From: Coptis chinensis
Lineage: Eukaryota > Streptophyta > Magnoliopsida > Ranunculales > Ranunculaceae
Assembly (NCBI GenBank): GCA_015680905.1
Contig: CM027382.1
Location: 25,331,501 to 25,395,500, forward strand
Reading direction: 5' to 3'
Length of the DNA stretch: 64,000 bases
Shown here in pieces: positions 55,560 through 64,000 of this stretch (its first letter is position 1; the number at the start of each line of letters is the position of its first letter). A model generated the notes under the pieces. The model saw nothing but the letters and a program-made list of their open reading frames with translations, did not search any database and was not told the origin of the DNA. The translations under genes were made by a program, and so were the position numbers.

Positions 55560-56052
55560 GTGGAATTTTCCCTTTGTAAATCATATTTATTACTCCAAGG
55601 GGTTTATCATGTATTGTTGTTGTTTCTGCAGGTCTGCCATCAGCCCTAAACTCTCACAACTTCCCATCCTTCATTAGCCTATCAATTTCTTTTAATAACT
55701 GCAAGCACCTATTAGTCTCATTGTTCTCAATCTTATGGAATTGACAGTAAGGCCTATCCTTCACCTCCCTGAGAGTGTATTTTGGCCAGGTAAGGAAATC
55801 TTCTTTTGCTATCCTCCTCAATATATCTTCCGGTGTGGAATTGATGGCGATGAAGTTATTGGGATCTCGCTCTTCTTTTAGTGTTCTCTCTTATTTCCTT
55901 CTTTGTTGTGCCTGATTATCTCGGTTTGTATAATGCTCCTGAAGTCTTTTGTTATCTGACCTCGAGGCGTCTCGACTCTCGTGTCCATCACCGTTATCCT
56001 TATCTTTTTTCCCTGTCTCTGACACTTGTAAGACAGTTTGCACCGTGGTTGC
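55560..56052 (-). pseudogene. Tat gag C-terminal part, left of nested element
   Basis: Continues the gag frame after the nested element: VQTVLQVSETGKKDKDNGDG (near 56040-55960), then YCQFHKIENNETNRCLQLLK (55700-55760), a degenerate C..H..C zinc motif, then IDRLMKDGKL. Gag forms the particle. Confidence 0.7.
56048..56052. repeat. Target duplication GTTGC, left
   Basis: GTTGC directly left of the LTR; identical five bases at 61526-61530. Confidence 0.92.
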
Positions 56053-56527
56053 TGTTTCGGCAATAACTTGCTTCAACACAACGAGAGCAATGGTAAAGAA
56101 CACACTAAGAAACAGAGGAATTTGATGTTGGGGGGAGATGAAACTGAACCAAATAATGGCTGCCTATGTACCCAAGATCTATTATCTAGGGATCAAGTTT
56201 CAACGTAGTTCCTTATGAAAAATAATGTGGTATTTATATAGGTAGAGTAGAGAGTCCTTGTAGCTCAAGTAATCTTGTAGCTTGAGTAATTGTAATGGAG
56301 TATAACTGTCAACTGATAATTATCTTTTTGATAAGAAATGAATCTGGACATAAATCAATGTACATTAGTGGCAAGCCATGTGGCTAAGGTTCAACCTTAG
56401 ACACATGAGTTAATGGGCCTGTATATTGATCCATGATATTGTGAATTGGGCTTTAGCCCTGTTGATTAAACGAATAAAATAGAGACCCCTAATAATGGAC
56501 GTTTTTATTATGTATGGGGGTCGAACA
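56053..56527 (-). repeat. 3' LTR of nested Tat-like element
   Basis: Partner of 61051-61525. A minus-strand TATA-like box, TATATAAATA, lies at 56231-56240. Confidence 0.95.
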
Positions 56528-57295
56528 TACCGCTCTTCTTTGTCATGCGAACAAAGTTCACATGGCAAAGAAGAGAAGAAAAAGCAAGAAAAAAAAGGAA
56601 TAAGAAAAAAGTGAGCGTAGTGTATAACGAAGTATCATGCGAAAGGAAATGATAGAAAAATGGAATGTCGAGAAAAATGCCTGAAATATTGTGTGTTAAA
56701 TAATTTTAAACTAATTTATATGAGGCTGCAATGTAATTAATTGATAGAGGGGGAAGCAAGAAGTAAAATAGGTGACAAAAAATCGATAAAGAAAACCAAT
56801 TTTTAACCCGGATTGGCAGATCTAGTATAATAGAAGTATGGAAAAAAATAGATTCCTTTCAAGAAAGTGGTTGGGCTGTAGTGGCACACCCACTAGTTGG
56901 TGAGAGGGGTGAACAATGTTCGAGTCTCCACATGGACAAATTAATTATTGAATGTCAAGGGGTGAACAATGTTCGAGTCTCCACATGGACAAATTAATTT
57001 TTAAATGTCAAAGATTCCCAAACCTGGGCTATTAAGCCGGTCCAGTATATTGAAAATATCCGGGTTGGATAAGGTAGGAAGAATTTAAATATACTAAGTC
57101 GGTAGTTGAGGCAAGAAGGAGATAATGCAACGAATTTAAATCCGGATTAGGAAGTGATAAGCGAATTTAAATCCGGATTAGGAAGTGATAAGCTCCGTAA
57201 CTTGGAACAGTGGACGAACACAACAAAAACATAACTCGCGAAGGAAAAAAAATAATAATAATAATAATGAAGATTAGGAAGTGATAAGCTCCGTA
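56528..57295. other. Spacer of nested Tat-like element
   Basis: No gene. A direct repeat of GGGGTGAACAATGTTCGAGTC (about 56909 and 56959) and one of GAATTTAAATCCGGATTAGGAAGTG (57132, 57162) are seen. Confidence 0.6.
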
Positions 57296-57960
57296 ACGTG
57301 GAACAGTGGACGAACATAACTCGCGAAGGAAAAAAAATAATGAAGCTGATGAAAATTTTCGTTCGGAAAAATTCTCGTAGAAAGATTGGCAGAATACCTT
57401 AGAAAAAATAATGACGCTAACGAAAATTTTTGCTCTGAGAATTTTTCATAGAAAGATCGGCACAATGCCTTAGAAAAAATAATGAAGCTAACGAAAATTT
57501 TCGCTCGGAAATTTTTTCGTAGAAAGATCGGCACAATGCTTTAGAAAAAATAACGACGTTGACGAAAATTTTCGTCGAAATTTTTTTCGTAGAAAGATCG
57601 GCACAATGCCTTAGAAAAAATAATGAAATTTTGAAAATTTTCGGCGGAAAATTTTTTCATAGAAAGATCGGCACAATGCTTTAGAAAAAATAACGACGTT
57701 GACGAAAATTTTCGTCGAAAAATTTTTCGTAGAAAGATCGGCACAATGCCATAGAAAAAAAATGACGCTGACGAAAATTTTCGCTCGGAAAATTTTTCGG
57801 AGAAAGATCGGCACAATGCCATAGAAAAAATAATGACGCTGACGAAAATTTTCACTCGGAAAATTTTTCGGAGAAAGATCGGCACAATGCCATAGAAAAA
57901 ATAATGACGCTGACGAAAATTGTCGCTCGGAAAATTTTTCGTAGAAAGATCGGTACAATG
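57296..57960. repeat. 70-71-bp tandem array, about 9-10 units
   Basis: Units contain AGAAAGATCGGCACAATGCC, AATAATGACGCTGACG and AAAATTTTCGCTCGGAAAAT. Starts of GAAAGATCGG at 57451, 57522, 57592, 57662, 57732, 57802, 57873 and 57944. The minus-strand frames through it are periodic and not real genes. Confidence 0.95.
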
Positions 57961-58309
57961 TTTAAAAAAATCGGAAGATAGTTAACCGAAAGCGCTAGCG
58001 AAACAAATGCAGATTTCGAAAAAGAAAACGAAGATTTAATAGAACGACCATAAGACAATTGACAAAGACAATTGATTAGGTAATTGTGTGAATGTAATAC
58101 CATAGAGCTAAACCTTCTTTTGATGAAAAATAAAAATAAAGATGGGTTTGCTATTGAATATTGTTGTTGTGTCAAATAACATACCTGTGGAAAACTGACA
58201 ATGTTGTAGATTTATGTAATTGAAATGAAATAGAACAAGACGCCCCCATGTAGAGAAAAACACCCCCAATGCATACTTAACTTTGCAAAATTAGGCTAAG
58301 CGAGCATAA

Positions 58310-58945
58310 AAGCATTCAAACTTAGGCTGATGAAGCTAAACGTGGTAACCTCGTCAGATTTTGTCGGACGATAGTAATGGACTAAGCGAGCTTAAAAGCG
58401 TTCAAACTTAGACTGACAAAGTTAAATGCGATAACTTCGTCAGATTTTGTCGTAACGATATTAACGAACTAGGCGAGCGTAAAAACGTTCAAACTTAGAC
58501 TAGCGAAGTTAAACGTAGTAACTTCGTCAGATTTTGTCGTAGCGATAGTAATGAGTAAGCGAGCATAAAAAGCGTTCAAACTTAGACTGACAAAGCTAAA
58601 TGTGGTAACTTCATCAGATTTTTTTCGTAATGATAGTAATGAACTAAGCGAGCGTAAAAGCGTTCAAACTTAGACTGACAAAGCTAAATGTAGTAACTTT
58701 GTCAGATTTTTTCGTAATGATAGTAATGAATTAAGCGAGTGTAAAAATGTTCAAACTTAGACTGACAAAGCTAAATGTGGTAACTTCGTCAGATTTTTTC
58801 GTAATGATAGTAATGAATTAAGCGAGTGTAAAAACGTTCAAACTTAGACTGACAAAGCTAAATGTGGTAACTTCGTCAGATTTTTTCGTAATGATAGTAA
58901 TGAATTAAGCAAGTGTAAAAACGTTCAAACTTAGACTGACGAAAA
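58310..58945. repeat. 87-bp tandem array, about 8 units
   Basis: Units contain GCGTTCAAACTTAGACTGAC, AAAGCTAAATGTGGTAACTT and CGTCAGATTTTTTCGTAATG. Starts of TTCAAACTTAG at about 58401, 58488, 58575, 58663, 58750, 58837 and 58924. It lies directly at the RNase H end, where integrase should begin. Confidence 0.95.
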
Positions 58946-59520
58946 GATGACTGCAAAAGTGATGTGTCAAGCCCTTCGCTTCTAACGGCGGCGGAGAGAT
59001 AAGCCAATGAATCTACATGACGTAAGTCATTTTGGGGTCTTTGAGTGATAGAGATGCTATCAAATTGTCGAGCAAGACTATGTATCAAACTAAGATAAGC
59101 CGTCATACGCTCATCTTTTCCTTCAAAAGACCCACCAAACTGATTTGCAACAAGGCGAGAATCCGTGTATAACTGGAGCTTTCGCGCCCCCAGTGTCAAA
59201 GTTGTTCTCAAGGCACAAATGGCATCCTCATACTCGGCTTCGTTATTTGAAGCGGCGAAGCCAAGTCGCACAGATTTCCCAATCTTTTCTCCGCCAGGTT
59301 TAACAAAAACACATCCAATTCCCAACCCAGATTTACTATGGGAGCCATCTGAGTAAACAATACACAGGTCAATGGGTTTAGGAATTGCGTTTTCAAGTTG
59401 GTCTTCGTCGCCCCAGTTATTGGCGGCATAATGTCTTCCATAGATTCTTCTGGCGCAAAAAAATCGTCAATAGGAGAATCATCAATCGGAAAATCAGATA
59501 CCAAAGAAGCGAGCATGCCC
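58876..59520 (-). pseudogene. RNase H of nested Tat-like element
   Basis: 59325-58876 reads MGIGCVFVKPGGEKIGKSV, AASNNEAEYEDAICALRTTL (catalytic Glu), YTDSRLVANQFGGSF (Asp in TDS), NDLRHVDSLAYL (Asp in HVD). The front piece (59516-59208) lies in another frame, so a shift is present. This is the second, archaeal-type RNase H. It runs into the 87-bp array instead of integrase. Confidence 0.85.
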
Positions 59521-59673
59521 TTTTTCGTGAGTAACGACTTTCAAAGACAATGTTATATGCATTAAGATAACTTTCTCATTCGGCTAATCTGCTTGATTCT
59601 TGTGCATCTGAAAGATCTTGCGTAAAGGGATACTTTCAAGATAAACTCGACCAACCTCCCACGAAGTATGGTT

Positions 59674-60345
59674 TTAACCGATGGCGGCATGAACCAATGC
59701 AAGTGCAATTTTTTCCATCTTTGAATAACGAGACTCAGCTCTGGTTAACGTCTTACTGATAAAAAAAACGGGTCTACCATCATCGACGAAAAGAACAACA
59801 CTAACAGCTTGAGTTGTAGCTGCTAGGTATATGCCATTAGGTTGACCCGTTGAAGAACTTGTCAATATAGGAGGACTGACCAAGTATTTCTTAAGTTGTT
59901 GCAATGCCATCTCACAATCAACGTTCCAAGTTGTCGCCCCCTTTAAAGTCTGGAAGAAGGGATGACAACGATCGGAATATTTAGAAATAAATCTATGAAG
60001 AGCGGCAAGCCGACCAGTAAGTCATTGAATTTCCTTCTTATTTTTGGGTGATGACATATCAATAACGGCGCGTATCTGATCAGGATTAGCCTCAATACCT
60101 CTACGAGTCATGAGGTATCCCAGAAATTTTCTAGAAGAGAGGCCCATAAGAACATTTGGCGGGATTGAGTCTCATGTTATACTTGTTAAGCCTATCAAAA
60201 ACAAGTTAAAGATCGGAAAGATGATCACCCGTATCCTTCGATTTAATGACTATATCATCGATATAAGCCTCCATTATTTTTCCAAGCAAATCGGAAAAAA
60301 TTGTATTGAAGAGTGAAATTCATTTCACCCAGAAGATTTAAATAG
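59674..60345 (-). pseudogene. RT C-terminal part and first RNase H of nested Tat-like element
   Basis: On the minus strand, in broken frames: LLGKIMEAYIDDIVIKSKD (active site YIDD, near 60260), KFLGYLMTRRGIEANPDQIR, NKKEIQ, stop, LTGRLAALHRFISK, then 59910-59674 ALQQLKKYLVSPPILTSSST and GRPVFFISKTLTRAESRYSK. The left half of RT and everything up to gag is missing beyond 60345. Confidence 0.8.
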
Positions 60346-60479
60346 ACAGACGCCCCCGGTCGAGCCTATGTGGAAGATGACACCTGCCATTACCTCTTAC
60401 AAGAGTTAGAGATTTTAGGCGGTACACACTTTTGAGTCCGACTGGAGATTGTCTTTTTCTTTGTGTGTAACCAACCTAT

Positions 60480-60995
60480 CTAGGTCGGTAGTTTGTCTGG
60501 GATTGTGATCTTCCCTCTAGTTGCTTCTGTGACACCTTCCATCCCTACCTGGTCGGACCTGTCTGGGATGGCAGTTTTTCTCAAATCTGCGAGGTCGGCT
60601 TTCCCTGTCAGGTCGGTCCAGTCTAGGATGAAGGTTTTCCTTATTCTTTCTTCCGTGACGCCTTTTTTCCCTGTCTGGACGGACCTGTCTAAGATGGCTA
60701 TTTTCCGCAAATCTGCGAGGTCGGCCTTCCCTGTCAGGTCGGTCCAGTCTAGGATGAAGTTTTTCCTTAAACTTTCTTCCGCGACGCTTTCTTTCGGAGG
60801 CGTTTGTACCGCCGTTTGCGGTAGCGGCGGCGGCGGTGCTGCTGCTACAGTTGTATGTTGCGAATTGATCCTACCACTAGGAGCAACTTGATTGTTCAAC
60901 GGTTCTTGCATTGGCCGATTTGAATTTCGAGGGTTGCGAGTATTATTAGCAGGAGGAATATGTCGACTATTTGGTCTGCTTCTTGTGCTTACCAT
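60480..60995 (-). pseudogene. Gag N-terminus of nested Tat-like element
   Basis: ATG at 60993-60995 (MVSTRSRPNSRHIPPANN), Pro/Asn-rich, then two direct copies of a 42-codon block starting KNFILDWTDLTGKADLADL (126-bp period). The frame stops at 60480 and no gag core or zinc knuckle follows, so gag is truncated. MVSTRS-type starts are usual for this lineage. Confidence 0.65.
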
Positions 60996-61031
60996 CTTGA
61001 TTGTTTCACGTGATAATGAATTCTAAAATCC

Positions 61032-61049
61032 CCACAGACGGCGCCAATT
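61032..61049 (-). other. Primer binding site of nested Tat-like element
   Basis: TGGCGCCGTCTGTGGGGA on the minus strand, starting two bases after the 5' LTR. The phrase is typical of Tat-lineage Gypsy elements. Confidence 0.8.
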
Positions 61050-61050
61050 A

Positions 61051-61525
61051 TGTTTCGGCAATAACCTGCTTCAACACAACGAGAGCAATGGTAAAGAATG
61101 CACTAAGAAACAGAGGAATTTGATGTTGGGGGGAGATGAAACTGAACCAAATAATGGCTACCTATGTACCCAAGATCTATTCTATAAGGATCAAGTTTCA
61201 ACGTAGTTCCTTATGAAAAATAATGTGGTATTTATATAGGTAGAGTAGAGAGTCCTTGTAGCTCAAGTAATCTTGTAGCTTGAGTAATTGTAATGGAGTA
61301 TAACTGTCAACTAATAATTATCTTTTTGATAAGAAATGAATCTGGACATAAATCAATGTACATTAGTGGCAAGCCATGTGGCTAAGGTTCAGCCTTAGAC
61401 ACATGAGTTAATGGGCCTGTATATTGATCCATGATATTGCGAATTGGGCTTTAGCCCTGTTGATTAAACAAATAAAATAGAGACCCTAATAATGGACGTT
61501 TGCCACGTATGTGGGGGTCGAAACA
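61051..61525 (-). repeat. 5' LTR of nested Tat-like element
   Basis: Partner of 56053-56527. TATA-like box on the minus strand at 61229-61238. Confidence 0.95.
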
Positions 61526-61530
61526 GTTGC
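61526..61530. repeat. Target duplication GTTGC, right
   Basis: Exact partner of 56048-56052. Confidence 0.92.
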
Positions 61531-62601
61531 CTTCAACCCCTCTTCCATTCTAATATCTTTATCAGCCTTGTCATACAATTCTTGTAGACTTTTAACTTCC
61601 TTTCGCAAGAGATATTTGTGCATAAATGATCCAGGTATCACACTTGTTTGGAAAGCCATGACAGCTATCATCTCAGACTCATCTAGCATTTCCACTGATT
61701 GAGTTTTAGCTTTGAACCTGGCCAAGAAATCCTTCAATGACTCCTTCTTTCCTTGTTTCAACTGGAATAAGACCGACACCTGTTTCGGCTTCACCCTCTG
61801 GTGACCGTAGTTGGTAAGGAATCTTTTTTCTATTTCTCGAAAACACTAAACGGTTCCCTCATGAATTGTACAGTACCATTTCAGTGCTTTTCCTTTAAGG
61901 CTTGAAGAAAATGATCGACATAGTACTGTATCCCAATACTTCGTGCCATGATAAATCGAGAACAGGTGTCGATAGCTAAAAAGATGGTCCATGGGATCAG
62001 TAGTCCCATCATACTGTATGAACTTTGGATTCTTGAACTTTGGAGGTAACGACATCCTCTCTACTTCCTTTTTCAATGGGTTTCTACCTACATTGTCTGC
62101 TAGTTTATGAATTGAGGCTGATACCTTTTCCAGGAGCTGGTCCCCAAATTACCTCTGCATCATCTCCTGCACCATTTCCTTCGTGATTGGTGCTTTTACC
62201 TCTGCCTCTTGTACTGTCTTTGGCATCGATTTTGCTACCGATTGCACCTCTTCATGGTAGCTTTTTCTCACTTCATCGAAATGACTCTTCCTCACCACTA
62301 GAGTGCCTGAACTCGACGCCTCTCCATCTTTCTCATACATAGCGTCTTTTGCACGCCTCTCATTCTCTTCTCTCACAACTTTATTTTCATCCATTAAAAT
62401 TTTGTTCTGCTTTTCCAAATCCTCCAACCTTCTCAACAAAGCTTTTAACGACACCTTATCTTCATGTATCTCCTCTACTTCTTCTATCAGTCTACTTGTT
62501 GATCACCTTGTTCTTCGTTCCTTATTCTTAGACGCTGCTTGAGAAGTACTTCCTTCATTAACCATCACCGCTCTACTTGTTGTAGTACGCTTTAGAGGCA
62601 T
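61531..62601 (-). pseudogene. Gag of outer Tat element, right of nested element
   Basis: ATG at 62599-62601 (MPLKRTTTSRAVMVNEGS), a stop near 62503, then 62454-62149 with a coiled-coil-like segment (LLRRLEDLEKQNKILMDENK). Next, 62076-61846 has the retrotransposon gag core: LPPKFKNPKFIQYDGTTDPM, LFSYRHLFSIYHG, FSSSLKGKALKWYCTI. 61794-61531 reads VLFQLKQGKKESLKDFLARF and SVIPGSFMHKYLLRKEVKSL. The frame is then cut by the nested element at the GTTGC site and resumes at 56052. Several stops mean it is inactive. Confidence 0.9.
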
Positions 62602-64000
62602 CTTGACAAGAAAAATGAATACCTTTATAACAACCCCAATTTTTAGACAACATAGATTATATTATTTGAATTGAAAATACTTATTATATTATGAAGTCTA
62701 GCTTGTTCTAGAATTTGTTTGGTTGTTGTTGATTTTTCAAAATTGTTTGTTAGAAGTTGTGTGGGTATTTTAGAATCATTGTTGGGCTTGAAAACATTGT
62801 TAAAATATACCCATTGATATAGGTATGGACCTTGGGTGTTTTTAGACCCATTTGAGGCCCATAAGTTAACTTAAACAGACTTAAAACATTGAATAAACTA
62901 GACCGGTGAATTTTCTCTGTAAAAATCTCATTATTCAAAAACAAAACCCTAGCCTCCATTAAAAAGAATGTTTTTTTATTGAAAGAAATAAAAAGAAGGG
63001 GAAGAAGAAGAAAAGGGATTGAAGAAAAGGAAGCATATATAGATATTCTTTTGAAAATTCAATTTCGGGCGAGTAGTCTAAACCTTATTTTCATATAATT
63101 GATTTATTACTATGGTTTAAATTAGTTGTGTATTTAATTCTCTATAATGATATAGAACTTTGAGATCGAAATTATTTGTTTAATCAGAGACTTTCAATAT
63201 ATTGAGTTACTGGCACCAAAAGTTTAGCTTTGATATATAGGTGTTGTTGTGTTCAAGAGTACTTGTATACGATAGTGAGTAAACCATGTGTTTATTGATT
63301 GATTGGTAGTATTATATAGGCCTGCAACTGTTTTGAATGATGTGAAGTCATTGGATTCATGTTATAGTGTTTTGATTTTCAGAATTTCAGAACCATTCTT
63401 AGTAATTTAAGCACAGAAAATTCTTTTTTGATCTTTTTGATATGAATCCAACGCCTGTCTACTGTAGACACGTATATCTACAATTTTCGTGTTTTATAAA
63501 AGTTCATATCTAGTCGTTTTGCATACTGAAATTTAAGTTGAAGTCTGACGCAGAAACTGGGAATGAAACTGAGCAATCTGCAGTAATAAAATCATATAAA
63601 ATAAAATATTTACTCTTTTGTGTTGATTCTAAAACCATTAGAATCTAGACTTATAGAGATACAACCTCATACTTTGACCCGAGCTCATACTAGTGTTTAC
63701 GATTATGAAAACTGACTTCAATATATGATAACTGTTTGTGCACATATTCTGGATATGTTGCATTGTAGGAAGTGTATAGGACACTATACTTTGTAGATTT
63801 GTGGGAAACCAAAACCTAATGAAACCTTAGAGAGTCATTTATCCGATGCAGTGAGCCTCACTTAATTTGGATGAGTGACGAAAAAGATATGACCTCGACA
63901 ATTCTATGCGTCAAAAATTCTATTCGTCAGAAAACAATTTTTTGCATAGGGTTTGATCACAAATTGCATAAAGCTAGGGGGAGAGTTAGAGTTTTTGTAA
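62602..64000. other. Non-coding sequence, possibly the start of another LTR
   Basis: No gene is seen. Near 62626 TATAACAACCCCAATTTTTAG resembles the TGTAACAACCCC start common to plant Gypsy LTRs in plus orientation, except that TG reads TA. The end of the window shows no partner. The region is AT-rich with no domain. Confidence 0.3.

Larger units (their letters stand above)
56053..61525 (-). mobile_element. Nested, internally deleted Tat-like Gypsy element
   Basis: Two 475-bp LTRs (56053-56527, 61051-61525; ends TGTTTCG and CGAACA/CGAAACA) with a perfect 5-bp duplication GTTGC. A primer site TGGCGCCGTCTGTGGGGA lies next to the 5' LTR on the minus strand. Inside are a gag N-terminus, a piece of RT, RNase H, and two tandem arrays. 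Most of gag, protease, the RT start and the whole integrase are missing. The LTRs differ at only about 15-20 positions by eye, so insertion is fairly recent. It sits inside the gag of another Tat element. Confidence 0.93.
46676..62601 (-). mobile_element. Tat-lineage Ty3/Gypsy retrotransposon (LTRs not resolved)
   Basis: The minus-strand order from right is gag, protease, RT, RNase H, a second archaeal-type RNase H, integrase, then tandem arrays and a plus-strand ORF region. The double RNase H, tandem repeats downstream of integrase and an antisense gene are traits of the Tat (Ogre/Grande-like) lineage. gag is split by the element at 56053-61525. The left limit given is where its arrays begin; the antisense gene at 44503-46514 may also belong to it. 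No matching LTR pair could be found by eye. Confidence 0.75.

Noticed and set aside
57274-57958. Minus-strand proteins of the type MPIFLRKNFRAKIFVS
   Set aside because: Translations of the 70-71-bp array; periodic and without a start signal or domain.
57296-58945. CRISPR-like arrays
   Set aside because: Units are 70-87 bp and contiguous, with no constant repeat alternating with unique spacers, and this is plant nuclear DNA.
1-64000. tRNA or rRNA genes
   Set aside because: No cloverleaf with the A and B box consensus or rRNA stretch was seen by eye; the only tRNA-related words are the primer binding sites.

Overview
This window is nuclear DNA of a flowering plant, probably a eudicot. The evidence is an intact multi-exon nuclear gene with a plastid transit peptide, plant Copia and Tat-type Gypsy retrotransposons, plant-type MULEs with FAR1-like transposase, MITEs, and a chloroplast ndhD scrap. 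It is a repeat-dominated region with one clearly intact host gene: the tryptophan synthase alpha subunit gene (minus strand, nine coding exons, 37324-42237).

Layout. 1-4154: 3' part of a decayed Copia element (+) whose 3' LTR abuts, and so probably interrupts, a phenylcoumaran benzylic ether reductase (PCBER)-like pseudogene (4156-5029). 6084-13273: a poly(A)-tailed, internally deleted LINE with a 14-bp target duplication, itself split by a complete but degenerate Copia (6706-12622, minus, TSD GGGAC). 13406-18114: another complete short-LTR Copia (minus). 19609-24783: a Pack-MULE with about 530-bp terminal inverted repeats (TIRs), carrying pieces of several host genes (ribosomal protein S13, an XBAT-type RING E3 ligase, ribosomal protein S9, SRP receptor beta, and one unidentified gene). 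24826-27165: MITEs of three types plus a nuclear insertion of chloroplast ndhD. 27346-36678: a large MULE with a decayed FAR1-like transposase, followed by about 5 kb holding some 40 copies of a short palindrome built on TATGAACA/TGTTCATA. Both MULEs sit in (TA)n tracts.

37324-42237: tryptophan synthase alpha. It makes indole from indole-3-glycerol phosphate in plastids; intron 1 holds two MITE copies in tandem. About 43.8-62.6 kb: remains of a Tat-lineage Gypsy element (gag-protease-RT-RNase H-second RNase H-integrase on the minus strand) with, on its 3' side, tandem-repeat arrays and a plus-strand (antisense) gene. Its gag is split by a second, internally deleted Tat-like element (56053-61525, TSD GTTGC). 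A two-exon scrap of a DUF2838 membrane protein gene (glycerophosphocholine acyltransferase type) lies at 49.0-49.3 kb inside the 3' region. The last 1.4 kb may be the start of another LTR.

The retroelement genes are broken by stops or frameshifts, so they are described as pseudogenes. All assignments come from reading translations and repeat structure by eye; no database or alignment was run.
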